The notes under the pieces are model-generated. The model was not told the DNA's origin. It ran no database searches and saw only the letters and a program-made list of their open reading frames with translations. From Sphingomonas sp. SUN039 (GTDB taxonomy: Bacteria; Pseudomonadota; Alphaproteobacteria; Sphingomonadales; Sphingomonadaceae): a stretch of 64,000 nucleotides of DNA. Positions 49,714 to 58,580 of the stretch are shown in pieces (position 1 is the stretch's first letter; every line of letters begins with the position of its first letter). The stretch lies in the NCBI RefSeq assembly GCF_024758725.1, contig NZ_CP096972.1, positions 2,462,001 to 2,526,000 of the forward strand, read 5' to 3'. The translations under genes and the position numbers were made by a program.

Positions 49714-49787
49714 AGGGGACTGTCCCCACTTGGGGACTGTCCCCTGCCAAGGTGAGGAGGGACAGTCCCCAAGCGGGGACAGTCCCT
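49714..49787. repeat. Inverted repeat doublet with GGGGACTGTCCC cores
   Basis: Nearly identical in organisation to 27066-27140: two GGGGACTGTCCC units, the spacer TGCCAAGGTGAGGA, then two GGGGACAGTCCC-type units inverted. It begins 11 bp after the M28 peptidase stop and ends 9 bp before the stop of the convergent glycine-zipper protein. Confidence 0.8.
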
Positions 49788-49795
49788 TGCTCAAC

Positions 49796-50746
49796 TCAAC
49801 TCCCGCCGAGATAGCGTTCCTTGGTCCGCACCGGCGCATAACGGACGCGCTGCTTCACCGGCACACGGACATATTCGGTGACATAGCTGACCCGACGGGT
49901 CACCACCGGCATTGCATAGGTCGTGGTGGTGGTCGTCGTCACCGTCTGGCCGCAACCGCAGCCGCCATAATAGCCGCCGCCGCTCTCGCCCATCGACCAA
50001 TGCGGGCCCTGCATCCGGTAGCCGCCGCCATAATGGCCGCCGCGCCCGTAACGACCGTCGTCATAGCCGTCACGTCCGCCGATCTTGCCGCTGTCGATCG
50101 CCTGACCCGCGAGCGCGCCGAGGCCGCCGCCGATCAGCGAGCCCGCCAGACGGCTGCCCGCGCCCGCGATCAAATTGCCGGTCAGCGCGCCGACCGCGCC
50201 ACCGATGACCGCGCCGACGATGCCGCTCTTGTCGCGCTTGCGCGGGCGATAATCGCCCCGGTCGTCGCCGCGCATGTCTCGCCCGTCGCGCCAGTCATAG
50301 ACCCGGCCCCAGCGGTCGGTCAGCACCATATCGTCGTAATACCGCGACCAGCCGAAGCCCCAGGCGGGGGCTGGCAGACCGAATGCGCCGTAATCCGAAA
50401 TATAATAGGTCGGCGCCGTCCAGTAGGGCGGCAGCGTATAGCCATAGGCAGGCGCCCGATACGCGCCCCAGCCGCCGGGAACCGCGCCCCAGCGGTCGCC
50501 GCCCGGACCGGGCATCGGGCCGGGGCGTCCCATCGGCGGCATTTGCGGCTGGCCCATCGGGGGCATCGCGGGGCGCGCCATCGGCGGCATCTGCGGCATC
50601 GCGCCCGGGCCATGCGGCATCGGCGCGGCCATCGGCGGCATCGCAGGCATCGGCGGCGCGCCGACTCGCGAGTCCATTTGTGCCATCGCGACCGTCGGGA
50701 TCAGGGTCAGCGCGCCGATAACGCCAGCAATTGCAAGCCTTGCCAT
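49796..50746 (-). CDS. RcnB-like exported protein with glycine zipper
   Basis: A 316-residue exported protein. Signal peptide MARLAIAGVIGALTLIPTVAMA is followed by a Met/Pro-rich repeat region (PPMPAMPPMAAPMPHGPGAMPQ and onward to residue 80), a middle with RWGRVYDWRDGRDMRGDDRGDY that resembles RcnB/YXWXXGQ-type domains, and a glycine zipper (SGIVGAVIGGAVGALTGNLIAG..., about 195-240) likely to insert in the outer membrane. The tail is tyrosine/threonine rich with CGCG. ATG at 50746 is chosen at the signal. Confidence 0.8.
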   Translation of the reverse strand: MARLAIAGVIGALTLIPTVAMAQMDSRVGAPPMPAMPPMAAPMPHGPGAMPQMPPMARPAMPPMGQPQMPPMGRPGPMPGPGGDRWGAVPGGWGAYRAPAYGYTLPPYWTAPTYYISDYGAFGLPAPAWGFGWSRYYDDMVLTDRWGRVYDWRDGRDMRGDDRGDYRPRKRDKSGIVGAVIGGAVGALTGNLIAGAGSRLAGSLIGGGLGALAGQAIDSGKIGGRDGYDDGRYGRGGHYGGGYRMQGPHWSMGESGGGYYGGCGCGQTVTTTTTTTYAMPVVTRRVSYVTEYVRVPVKQRVRYAPVRTKERYLGGS

Positions 50747-50865
50747 GGTAAATGCTCCGTAACAATTCGCACAAAACGCGGGCATTTCCGCCATTTGCTT
50801 AATGGCATGTTTAGCATTCCAGGGTCGTTTTTGAAAGGCGGCGACCGTGCGCCGACCTGTCCCGT

Positions 50866-51351
50866 TCAGGGGCAGATGCGCAGTGCCAGCAGCGTCGCGA
50901 GCGCTTCGATCCCGTCGCGATCCTCGCCGTCGAACCGCGCCAGATCGGGGCTGTCGAGGTCGATCACCGCGATCACCGCGCCGCCCGCGATCACGGGCAC
51001 AACCAGTTCGGACCGGCTGGCCGCATCGCAGGCGATATGGCCGGGAAAGGCATGGACATCCGCGACCAGCTGGCTCGTCGCGCGCGCCGCCGCCGCGCCG
51101 CACACCCCCTGTCCGAAGGGAATACGGATGCACGCCGCCTTGCCCTGGAACGGCCCCAGCACGAGTTCGCTGCCGATGCTGCGGTAGAACCCTGCCCAGT
51201 TGAGTCCCGGCAGCCAGTCGAACAGCAGCGCCGCGACGTTGGCCATGTTGGCGACGGCATCCGGTTCCCCTGCGGTTAGCGCATCGGCAGCGGACAGCAG
51301 GTCGCGGTAGAGCGCGGGTTTGTCGGTCGCGGTGGTTTTCAAGTCGTACAT
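50866..51351 (-). CDS. msrC: Free methionine-(R)-sulfoxide reductase (GAF domain)
   Basis: A 161-residue GAF-domain enzyme that reduces free methionine-R-sulfoxide. Three cysteines at positions 74, 84 and 108 have the same spacing (10 and 24) as the catalytic cysteines 84, 94 and 118 known from the Escherichia coli enzyme. Other landmarks are LLFDWLPGLNWAGFYRS and RIPFGQGVCGAAA. The stop is 119 bp from the glycine-zipper gene start. ATG at 51351 is adjacent to the stop of arfB, with no gap, so they are co-transcribed. Confidence 0.93.
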   Translation of the reverse strand: MYDLKTTATDKPALYRDLLSAADALTAGEPDAVANMANVAALLFDWLPGLNWAGFYRSIGSELVLGPFQGKAACIRIPFGQGVCGAAAARATSQLVADVHAFPGHIACDAASRSELVVPVIAGGAVIAVIDLDSPDLARFDGEDRDGIEALATLLALRICP

Positions 51352-51762
51352 CTAGTCGAGGCTCACTTTTCCGCGTCCGCGCTTCACTTCGCCGCGCACG
51401 GCTTTCCCGACCATCCTCTTTTCCTTTGCCGATTTCGAGGGCCGCGTCTTGATCCGCCGCTGCGGCGCGATGTGCGCCTTGGCGACCAGCGCCGCCAGCC
51501 GCTCGCGCGCATCGGCGCGGTTCGCCTCGCGGGTGCGGTGACTGCGCGCCATGATCACGATTTCGCCGTCGTTGGTCCACCGACTGCCCGCCAGCGCCTT
51601 CAGCCGCGCATAGACCGCCGGCAACAGGCGCAGCGCGAACACGTCGAGGCGCATCTGCACGGCGGTCGCGACCTTGTTGACATTCTGCCCGCCCGGCCCG
51701 GTTCCGGCGAGGAACACTTCCTCCAGCGCGTCTTCGGGCAGCTGCGGCGGGGCGTCAGCCAT
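51352..51762 (-). CDS. arfB: Alternative ribosome-rescue factor ArfB (peptidyl-tRNA hydrolase)
   Basis: A 136-residue protein of the ArfB/ICT1 type. The GGQ motif at residues 24-26 (AGTGPGGQNVNKVATAVQMR) is the peptidyl-tRNA hydrolysis site. The C-terminal tail is strongly basic (RIKTRPSKSAKEKRMVGKAV), as needed to enter the mRNA channel of stalled ribosomes. It is too short for a class I release factor. ATG at 51762 overlaps the pseudouridine synthase 3' end by eight bases. Confidence 0.93.
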   Translation of the reverse strand: MADAPPQLPEDALEEVFLAGTGPGGQNVNKVATAVQMRLDVFALRLLPAVYARLKALAGSRWTNDGEIVIMARSHRTREANRADARERLAALVAKAHIAPQRRIKTRPSKSAKEKRMVGKAVRGEVKRGRGKVSLD

Positions 51763-52408
51763 AGCTGAAACCCAAATCGATAAAGCTCTGCGGCAATGGC
51801 GCGGTCGCCGCCACTGCCGGATGGTTTTCGCGCGGGACCGACAGACTGTAGGCGTGGAGCAGCATCGGGGTGCCGCCGTTGCCGTACACCGGATCGCCGA
51901 GGATCGGCACGCCGATCCCGCTTGCGGCATGGACGCGCAGCTGGTGCGTCCGCCCCGTTTCGGGCGTAAAGCGCACTAGTGCGCGCCCGTTCGCAAAACC
52001 GGCCACTTCCCAATTCGTCACCGACGGCTTGCCGCGTTTCTCGACGATCATCCGCCAGCCGTCCTTCGCGGTGCTGACCTTGTTGAGCGGCAAGTCGATC
52101 CGACCGTCGGCTTCCTTGGGGATGCCGTCGAGCACCGCGAGATAGGTCTTGGTCACCTCGCCGCGTTCGAACGCCTGTTGAAATTTCTTGTGGATGCGCG
52201 GGTTGCGCGCGAGCAGCAGGCAGCCTGAGGTGTCGCGGTCGAGCCGGTGGACGGCCTGCGGCAGACGCTCGAACCCGAAGCGAAGCGCATCGATATGGTT
52301 CTCCAGACTGAGCGACCCGTCGCGCGGACGGTCGACCGGCAACCCGGCGGGCTTGTCGAGAACCATCGCCTCGGCATCGATGAACAGGACACGGTCGGCG
52401 AGCAGCAT
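51755..52408 (-). CDS. RluA family pseudouridine synthase
   Basis: A 217-residue pseudouridine synthase of the RluA group without an S4 domain. The catalytic aspartate is Asp57 in HRLDRDTSGCLLLAR, and KTYLAVLDG and GRTHQLRVHAASGIGVPILGD are further family motifs. The target RNA (23S rRNA or tRNA) cannot be fixed; the short length is like RluA or TruC. ATG at 52408 starts the gene, which overlaps arfB. Confidence 0.9.
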   Translation of the reverse strand: MLLADRVLFIDAEAMVLDKPAGLPVDRPRDGSLSLENHIDALRFGFERLPQAVHRLDRDTSGCLLLARNPRIHKKFQQAFERGEVTKTYLAVLDGIPKEADGRIDLPLNKVSTAKDGWRMIVEKRGKPSVTNWEVAGFANGRALVRFTPETGRTHQLRVHAASGIGVPILGDPVYGNGGTPMLLHAYSLSVPRENHPAVAATAPLPQSFIDLGFSYG

Positions 52409-52435
52409 GGCGGACCCATGCCACCGCCGGACCGA

Positions 52436-53224
52436 TTAGTCGAACGCATAGGCGTCCATCGCCAGTACGCCATAGGTCGTGCTGCGGTGCAGGCGGCGGG
52501 CATGCAACGGCACGCCGCCCGCCCCCATCGCGACGTGCAACGGCAGGATGTGGTCGGGGGTCGGGTGGTTGCGCGCGGCGAAAGGCGCGCGTGCCATAAG
52601 GTCGGTAACGGCCGCCGCGTCACCCTCCATCAGCCGCGCATCGATCCAGTCCGCAAAGCCGGTCACCCACTCGGGCGGCTGCGCGTCGATGGCGGGTTGC
52701 TCGGTGAAGAAAGCGCGCAGATTGTGCGTCATACTGCCCGAACCCACGATCAGGACACCGCTGTCGCGGAGCGGAGCCAGCGCATTGCCGAGCGCGACGT
52801 GCCAAGCCGCGCTTTCACGGCTGTCGATAGAAAGCTGGACGACCGGAATGTCGGCCCCGGGATACAGCAGCATGAGCGGCACCCATGCGCCGTGATCCAG
52901 GCCGCGATCCGGATCGACCTGCACGTCATGACCTGCCCCGGCAAGCAGGGTGGCGATTTCCTGTGCCAGAGCGGGCGCGCCGGGGGCGGGATATTGTTGC
53001 CGGTAGAGGATGTCGGGAAATCCGCCGAAATCATGGATCGTCGGTGGTTGCGCGCTGCCGGTGACCGTCAGCACCCGCATGTCGAAATGCGCAGACAGCA
53101 TCAGGATGGCGCGCGGACGCACCAGTTCCGCCCCCAGTCCGGCGAGGAAATCCCGCGCCGGACTGGGTTCGATCGCCATCATCGGCGAGCCGTGCGAAAC
53201 GAACAGGGCGGGCGGGCGTGCCAC
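52436..53224 (-). CDS. DODA-type extradiol dioxygenase
   Basis: A 262-residue member of the class III extradiol ring-cleavage family (YgiD/DODA-like), non-haem iron or zinc dependent. Metal-binding candidates are ALFVSHGSPM near residue 12, LMLSAHFD near 50, LDHGAWVPL near 115 and GSGSMTHNL near 165. GTG at 53224 is used because similarity starts at VARPPALFVSHG; the upstream WrbA stop overlaps closely. Substrates are catechol-like compounds such as DOPA, by family. Confidence 0.9.
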   Translation of the reverse strand: MARPPALFVSHGSPMMAIEPSPARDFLAGLGAELVRPRAILMLSAHFDMRVLTVTGSAQPPTIHDFGGFPDILYRQQYPAPGAPALAQEIATLLAGAGHDVQVDPDRGLDHGAWVPLMLLYPGADIPVVQLSIDSRESAAWHVALGNALAPLRDSGVLIVGSGSMTHNLRAFFTEQPAIDAQPPEWVTGFADWIDARLMEGDAAAVTDLMARAPFAARNHPTPDHILPLHVAMGAGGVPLHARRLHRSTTYGVLAMDAYAFD

Positions 53225-53225
53225 C

Positions 53226-53804
53226 TCAGCCGAACAGCTTCCCCGCGACTTCCGCCACGCGCCGCCCCTGATAGCGCGCGCCGGCGAGATCGGCTTCGCT
53301 CGGCTGGCGCTCGCCGCGACCGCCCGCGATGGTCGTCGCACCATAGGGCGCGCCGCCGACGACCTCGTCATGGCCCATCTGCGCCTGATGCCCGTAGTCG
53401 AGACCGACGATGGTCAGGCCGAAGTGCAACAGGTTGGTGATGATCGAGAACAAGGTCGTTTCCTGCCCGCCGTGCTGCGTCGCGGTCGAGGTGAACGCCC
53501 CGCCGACCTTGCCGTTGAGCGCACCGGTCGCCCACAGCCCGCCTGCCTGATCGAGGAAGCTCGCCATCGGTCCCGACATCCGCCCGAAGCGGGTACCGGT
53601 GCCGACAACGATCGCGTCATAGCCCGCGAGTTCGGCCACTGTTGCCTGTACATCGTCGGGACGCGCGACCTGCACGCCTTCGATGTCGGGCACGCGTTTC
53701 ACGTCCACGCTCGCCCCTGCGCCGCGCGCACCCTCGGCAATCGCGTCGGCCATTTGAGCGATGTGACCGTAGGTGGAGTAATAAAGGACAAGAACCTTCG
53801 CCAT
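53226..53804 (-). CDS. wrbA: NAD(P)H:quinone oxidoreductase, WrbA type
   Basis: A 192-residue flavodoxin-like FMN protein that reduces quinones by two electrons. It starts [24 protein letters not shown] (FMN phosphate loop), with [24 protein letters not shown] and [13 protein letters not shown] as WrbA landmarks. It sits between pirin and the extradiol dioxygenase genes on one strand, forming a small redox operon (pirin, wrbA, dioxygenase) probably controlled by the divergent LysR regulator. Confidence 0.94.
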   Translation of the reverse strand: MAKVLVLYYSTYGHIAQMADAIAEGARGAGASVDVKRVPDIEGVQVARPDDVQATVAELAGYDAIVVGTGTRFGRMSGPMASFLDQAGGLWATGALNGKVGGAFTSTATQHGGQETTLFSIITNLLHFGLTIVGLDYGHQAQMGHDEVVGGAPYGATTIAGGRGERQPSEADLAGARYQGRRVAEVAGKLFG

Positions 53805-53816
53805 ATTGAGTCTCCT

Positions 53817-54536
53817 TTAAGCAGCATCGACGAGGACGAGTTCGGCGTCCTCGCGCGCGGCGATCGTGTAAGTGCCTGCACCCAGCGCAATGCCGTCGCG
53901 GGCGTCGGCGTCGACGCCGTTGACCGCGATGCGGCCTGTTGCGGGGACGAGATAGGCATGGCGGCCGTTGCCAACCTCGTGGGTCAGGCGTTCGCCCGCG
54001 CCGAGCGTCGCGCCCATCACGCGGGCGTCGGTGCGGATCGGCAGGGCGTCGGCATCGCCGAAGCCGCTCGCCAACACCGACCAGCGGCCCGAGCGGTCGC
54101 CTTTCGGGAAGGGCTTCGCACCCCAGGACGGCTCGCCGCCGCGCGAGGTCGGCTCGATCCAGATTTGGAACAAGGTCGTGGGCACGTCCTCGACATTATA
54201 TTCGGCATGGCGGACGCCCGAAGCGGCGCTCATCACCTGCACATCGCCTGCGCCCGTGCGGCCCTTGTTGCCCATCGAGTCCTCATGCGTGATCGCGCCG
54301 GTGCGGACATAGGTGATGATTTCCATGTCGCGGTGCGGGTGCGGCGGGAAGCCGGACTTGGGCGCAATGACATCGTCGTTCCACACCCGGATGCTGCCCC
54401 AGCCCATACGGTCGGGATCGCGATAGTCGCCGAACGAGAAATGGTGCCGCGCGTCGAGCCAGCCATGGTCGGCATGGCCGAGTCCGGCAAAGGGGCGGAC
54501 CTCGAGGGTCGCGGTATCGGCAGTCAGGATAGTCAT
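53817..54536 (-). CDS. Pirin family protein
   Basis: A 239-residue bicupin of the pirin/YhhW type. The metal-binding region of the first cupin is GFPPHPHRDMEIITYVRTGAITHED (three histidines and a glutamate, about 65-105). Some family members act as quercetin 2,3-dioxygenases, others as redox sensors. It is divergent from the LysR regulator and 12 bp upstream of wrbA. This gene pair is a common LysR-controlled arrangement in proteobacteria. Confidence 0.93.
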   Translation of the reverse strand: MTILTADTATLEVRPFAGLGHADHGWLDARHHFSFGDYRDPDRMGWGSIRVWNDDVIAPKSGFPPHPHRDMEIITYVRTGAITHEDSMGNKGRTGAGDVQVMSAASGVRHAEYNVEDVPTTLFQIWIEPTSRGGEPSWGAKPFPKGDRSGRWSVLASGFGDADALPIRTDARVMGATLGAGERLTHEVGNGRHAYLVPATGRIAVNGVDADARDGIALGAGTYTIAAREDAELVLVDAA

Positions 54537-54597
54537 TACGGGTCTCCCGTCGGGGGTTGATGCCGCTCGATATAGGCGGCATGAATGTCACGTAAAT

Positions 54598-54623
54598 GGA
54601 AACATCGGAAAGGCACGGTTTCC
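54598..54623. promoter_or_regulatory. Possible LysR-binding inverted repeat
   Basis: GGAAAC-N14-GTTTCC in the 91-bp divergent region between the pirin and lysR genes, ending 5 bp before the lysR ATG. The size and placement fit an autoregulatory LysR site, although the typical T-N11-A motif was not separately identified. Confidence 0.35.
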
Positions 54624-54627
54624 AAAA

Positions 54628-55521
54628 ATGGCACTTCCAGATTTCGAAGGATGGGCGGTGTTCGCGACGGTCGCCGAGCAGCGCTCGTTCAGCGGCGCGG
54701 CGGTAGCGCTCGGCCTGTCGAAGGGGACGGTGTCGAAAGCGATCACCCGGCTGGAAACCCGCTTGGGCATCGCGCTGTTCCACCGTACCTCGCGGCGCCT
54801 GACCTTGACCGACAGCGGCGCCGCGCTGGTCGCCCGCGCGCACGACATACTGGCGAGCGCGGTCGAGGCGGAGGAATGCGCGCGCGAGGAAGCGGGACTG
54901 CCCTCGGGCCTCGTACGCCTCGCGGTGCCGATGAGTTTCGGCCTCGCCGAGGTTGGCCCGGTGGTTGCGCAGTTCATGGCCGAACATCCCGCGATCTCGG
55001 TCGAGCTGAACCTCAGCGACTCCCGCGTCGACCTCGTCGGCGACGGTTATGACGCCGCGCTCCGCATCGGCGCGCTTGCGGACTCCAGCCTGATCGCGCG
55101 CAAGTTGCGCGATGTCCGCCGCCCCATTGTTGCCAGCCCGAGCTGGGTCGCGGCGCACGGCAGTCCGCAACATCCCGGCGACGTGCCCGCAGACGCGCTG
55201 TTCGGCTACACCATGTCGCCGACCTCTGCACAACTCGTGCTCACCCATAACGACGGACGCGAGACGGTGCTGAAGACACAGGGACGGCTGCGCGCCAACA
55301 ACGGCGATGTGATGCTCGACGCGCTCGAGGCGGGGCTGGGGATCGCGGTCGCGCCCGATTTCATCGTGGCGTCGCGGCTGGCCGACGGGCGGCTGGTCGA
55401 AGTGCTGAAGGAATGGGCGCTGCCGCCGATCGGATTGCATCTGGTGACGCCGCCAGGGCGGCTGCGACCGCGGCGGGTGGAGGTTTTGTTGGGGTTTCTT
55501 ACAAACGCTTTGGGAAAGTAG
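54628..55521 (+). CDS. LysR family transcriptional regulator
   Basis: A 297-residue LysR regulator. The helix-turn-helix (about 15-60) reads VAEQRSFSGAAVALGLSKGTVSKAITRLE, then LGIALFHRTSRRLTLTDSG. The substrate-binding domain begins near residue 90 (LVRLAVPMSFGLAEVGPVV). It belongs to the CrgA/AphB-like group by the pattern YDAALRIGALADSSLIARKL. Divergent orientation to pirin-wrbA-dioxygenase suggests it controls them in response to an electrophile or oxidant, by context. Confidence 0.93.
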   Translation: MALPDFEGWAVFATVAEQRSFSGAAVALGLSKGTVSKAITRLETRLGIALFHRTSRRLTLTDSGAALVARAHDILASAVEAEECAREEAGLPSGLVRLAVPMSFGLAEVGPVVAQFMAEHPAISVELNLSDSRVDLVGDGYDAALRIGALADSSLIARKLRDVRRPIVASPSWVAAHGSPQHPGDVPADALFGYTMSPTSAQLVLTHNDGRETVLKTQGRLRANNGDVMLDALEAGLGIAVAPDFIVASRLADGRLVEVLKEWALPPIGLHLVTPPGRLRPRRVEVLLGFLTNALGK

Positions 55522-55679
55522 GAGAGCGTCGCGGCAAAGCATGTCCTGAGTGCCTGCCTTGCAGGCAGTCGAAGGGCCGCGCCGTCGGTCGATCGCTGCG
55601 CGTCGCCGGCCGCGCTTGTGCGAGGGCGGCGCAGCATGCGCCGTGCCCGCACTGCGCGCGACTCGTGCATTTCCGCCAC
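55522..55679. other. Intergenic stretch upstream of ctrA, no gene seen
   Basis: A GC-rich region after lysR without a supported gene. It contains a partial copy (GTCCTGAGTGCC...GGCAGTCGAAGGGCC) of the widespread CTGAGC-GTCGAAGGG repeat type and several GCGC-rich palindromes. Confidence 0.5.
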
Positions 55680-55695
55680 TTAATCCAAAATTAAC
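55680..55695. promoter_or_regulatory. CtrA box upstream of ctrA
   Basis: TTAATCCAAAATTAAC matches TTAA-N7-TTAA exactly. A second half-site (GGTTAATG, the complement of CATTAACC) is at 55718-55725. CtrA autoregulation through such boxes is established in alphaproteobacteria, and the box is about 90 bp upstream of the ATG. Confidence 0.8.
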
Positions 55696-55783
55696 CTTTT
55701 CCCTTCATTCGGTATTTGGTTAATGAAGTCGTGTCGCGCCGCACCGGCGTTGCACGGGGGAATGCAGGATAAAGGGGCGTCGC

Positions 55784-56485
55784 ATGCGCGTTTTGCTGAT
55801 CGAGGATGAGCCGACCACGGCCAAGGCCATCGAGCTGATGCTCTCTTCGGAAGGGTTCAACGTCTATACGACGGACCTGGGCGAAGAGGGTTTGGATCTC
55901 GGCAAGCTGTATGATTACGACATCATCTGCCTCGACCTCAACCTGCCCGACATGCACGGCTATGACGTGCTCAAGAAACTGCGCGTCGCCAAGGTGCAGA
56001 CGCCGGTGCTGATCCTGTCGGGCATTTCGGAAATGGATTCTAAGGTGCGCTCTTTCGGCTTCGGTGCCGACGATTATGTCACCAAGCCTTTCCACCGCGA
56101 CGAACTCGTCGCCCGCATCCATGCGGTCGTTCGCCGCTCGAAGGGGCACAGCCAGTCGGTCATCCGCACCGGCAAGCTCGCGGTCAATCTCGATGCCAAG
56201 ACCGTCGAAGTCGACGGGGCCCGCGTCCACCTGACGGGCAAGGAATATGCGATGCTCGAGCTGCTGTCGCTGCGCAAGGGCACCACGCTTACCAAGGAAA
56301 TGTTCCTCAACCACCTGTATGGCGGGATGGACGAGCCCGAACTCAAGATCATCGACGTGTTCATCTGCAAGCTCCGCAAGAAGCTGAGCCTTGCCTGCGG
56401 CGGCGACAATTACATCGAAACCGTCTGGGGCCGTGGCTATGTGCTACGCGACGCAGATGAGGTGACGCTGGCGGCGGTTGCCTGA
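55784..56485 (+). CDS. ctrA: Cell-cycle response regulator CtrA
   Basis: OmpR-type response regulator of 233 residues, the master cell-cycle regulator of alphaproteobacteria. The receiver domain (1-120) has the phosphorylated Asp51 in [17 protein letters not shown] and conserved [16 protein letters not shown]. The winged-helix domain (about 130-228) contains [19 protein letters not shown] and [25 protein letters not shown], typical of CtrA. It is monocistronic with a CtrA box upstream. It regulates division, motility and polar functions, in relatives not being always essential. Confidence 0.97.
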   Translation: MRVLLIEDEPTTAKAIELMLSSEGFNVYTTDLGEEGLDLGKLYDYDIICLDLNLPDMHGYDVLKKLRVAKVQTPVLILSGISEMDSKVRSFGFGADDYVTKPFHRDELVARIHAVVRRSKGHSQSVIRTGKLAVNLDAKTVEVDGARVHLTGKEYAMLELLSLRKGTTLTKEMFLNHLYGGMDEPELKIIDVFICKLRKKLSLACGGDNYIETVWGRGYVLRDADEVTLAAVA

Positions 56486-56497
56486 TCCGGCTTAGTA

Positions 56498-58507
56498 TCA
56501 AGTACCGAACGGGTCGCTTCGCGCCGTCGCATAATGCGCCATTGCCATTGTCGTCAGCTGCGCGTTGACGCGGATGCAGCTGGGCAGGACGCTGGCGTCG
56601 GTGACCAGCACATTGGTCGTGCCGTGTACGCGGCAGTCCAAATCGACGACGCCGTTGGCGGGATCCACATTCATCGCATTGCCGCCATGCGGGTGCGAAC
56701 TCGACAAGGTGATATCGTCCGCCTCGCGGATCGCGTCTTCCAGCATCGCCTCCACATCGTCGCCGGGCCGGATCGTGATGCCGCGCAGCACCGCCGGATA
56801 GACCTCGATCGCCCCTGCCGCGAAATGCACGCGCACCAATGCGGCCAGCGCGCGGCGGACGAGCGGTAAATCGATATCTGCCTGAAGCTTGAAACTCAGC
56901 TTGCCCCCGACCAGACGCCCGCGCCGGTCCGCCGGGAACAATATCCCCGCCGAGGCAATCCGCGAGTAATTCTGCATCCGCCGTGCATGTTCGCCGAACC
57001 AGCCGGGCATCAGGCTCGACATGCTCATCGGCGGCTGGAAATGCGATTCGATCAGGAAATCGCCGCGGTCGACATAGGTCGCCATCTGGTCCTCGTCCCA
57101 CGCGCGCATCGGCCGGTCCTCGGGCATGAGCGCGGGCACCGGCGACGCGATGTTAAGCGAAATCCCCTCGCCGGTGCCCTCGATCCCGCTCGCGTCGAGA
57201 ATGCGGCTCGACGCCATCGTTCCCGCCGCAATCACCACCCCCTTGCGGGCGCGCACGAACCGCGACCGTCCGTCGGCCAGCATCACCTGCACCCCGTCGG
57301 CGACTTGCTTGCCGCCTGCCTCTTCGTCGCGCCAGACGAGATGCGTGACGCGCACCTCGGCAGCGATCCGCGCACCCTTGCGGTGCGCGTCGATCAGATA
57401 GGACTGCGCCATGCCGTGCTTGCGGCCATAGGGGCAGCCGGTGTTGCAATAGCCGCAATAGGCGCATTCCGCACCGGCAGACTTCGGGCCGTAGTTCTTG
57501 GTGAACCACGCGGTCGGCGCCGCAAGATCGTCGGGATCGCCGGTCGACGCCGCATAGGCTTTCCAGCCGTCGATCAAGTGCGTGCCATTGTTGCGCCCGC
57601 TGATCGGATCGATGCGCTCGACCTGCAACCGCGCTTCGACGGCGGCGTAGGACGCATCGAAGGCCGCCTTGTCGACCGGCGCGCCGATCTCGTGCCATTT
57701 GGCAAAGACATCGGGGGCCTTGGGATGCGAAAGCAACGGTTCGTCCATCCGCAGGGCAATGCCATTGTTGATGACCGTCCCGCCGCCCAGACAGTGCGCC
57801 TGAAACACGATGAAGTCGTTGTCGGCGCTCGACTGGATGCCGCCATCGACGAACAGCCGCGACGTCATCCGCCGTTCCTCGTGACTGATCCGCGACGAGG
57901 GATAATGCGGCCCTGCTTCAAGGATCAGCGTGTCATGGCCATGCCCCGCCATCGCATCGGCGGCGACCGCGCCGCCCGCGCCCGAACCCACCACGATCAC
58001 ATCGACTTCGTCCGGCAGCGCGTCCTGCCCCAGCAAATCGTCATGCGTCAGGTCGCGGCCGGGGACGAAAGTAATCGGCACTTCGCCGGGCGCGCTGCGG
58101 TCGCGGAATTCGGGAAGGGTGAAACCGATCTGGGCATGGACCGGATTGGCAATATTGTCCTGCTGGGTCAGCCCCTGCCAATGGCCATAATAACCCGAAT
58201 AGACGATGCTGCGGATGCGGGCGATGTCCTGGAGGAAATCGATCCGAGTCTCCTGCAACCGGCTCCGCATAACCTCTGCCCGCTCTGCCGGACTCTGGAG
58301 CAGGAACAACGGCCCGCCCAGCACGATCGACAGCGCATTGATCATCAGGGCAATCTCGCCGGGCTTGCTGCCGGTGACCAGCCCGAATTGATATTGCAGG
58401 TTATCGACGACCTGACGCGCGGGGATCGCCATCTCCACATCGTGGAACAACGCTTCGGTCATCGCTTCGAGAAATTTTGCCTGAAGCGCGTTGAACGACT
58501 GCAACAT
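56498..58507 (-). CDS. GMC-type FAD-dependent oxidoreductase with cysteine cluster
   Basis: A 669-residue flavoprotein resembling long-chain alcohol oxidases. An N-terminal helical extension (about 1-165) is followed by FAD-binding VDVIVVGSGAGGAVAADAMAG, and the C-terminal GMC region ends SSSHPHGGNAMNVDP and TNVLVTDASVLPSCIRVNAQLTTMAMA with the catalytic histidine/asparagine pair. An unusual CAYCGYCNTGCPYGRK segment near 355 packs four cysteines in a ferredoxin-like pattern. It is transcribed with DUF1989 and GntA-like genes in the same direction. Probably oxidises an alcohol. Confidence 0.88.
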   Translation of the reverse strand: MLQSFNALQAKFLEAMTEALFHDVEMAIPARQVVDNLQYQFGLVTGSKPGEIALMINALSIVLGGPLFLLQSPAERAEVMRSRLQETRIDFLQDIARIRSIVYSGYYGHWQGLTQQDNIANPVHAQIGFTLPEFRDRSAPGEVPITFVPGRDLTHDDLLGQDALPDEVDVIVVGSGAGGAVAADAMAGHGHDTLILEAGPHYPSSRISHEERRMTSRLFVDGGIQSSADNDFIVFQAHCLGGGTVINNGIALRMDEPLLSHPKAPDVFAKWHEIGAPVDKAAFDASYAAVEARLQVERIDPISGRNNGTHLIDGWKAYAASTGDPDDLAAPTAWFTKNYGPKSAGAECAYCGYCNTGCPYGRKHGMAQSYLIDAHRKGARIAAEVRVTHLVWRDEEAGGKQVADGVQVMLADGRSRFVRARKGVVIAAGTMASSRILDASGIEGTGEGISLNIASPVPALMPEDRPMRAWDEDQMATYVDRGDFLIESHFQPPMSMSSLMPGWFGEHARRMQNYSRIASAGILFPADRRGRLVGGKLSFKLQADIDLPLVRRALAALVRVHFAAGAIEVYPAVLRGITIRPGDDVEAMLEDAIREADDITLSSSHPHGGNAMNVDPANGVVDLDCRVHGTTNVLVTDASVLPSCIRVNAQLTTMAMAHYATARSDPFGT

Positions 58508-58580
58508 GGTTCACCCCCGTGAAGTACAGGCGACCCTTTTGTTCGTTATCGACCCGCTTTGACAAGTTACGGAAAGGAAT

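Noticed and set aside
56987-58522. 511-codon plus-strand frame opposite the GMC oxidoreductase
   Set aside because: Arg/Gly/Ala-rich shadow of a real gene with complete FAD motif on the other strand.
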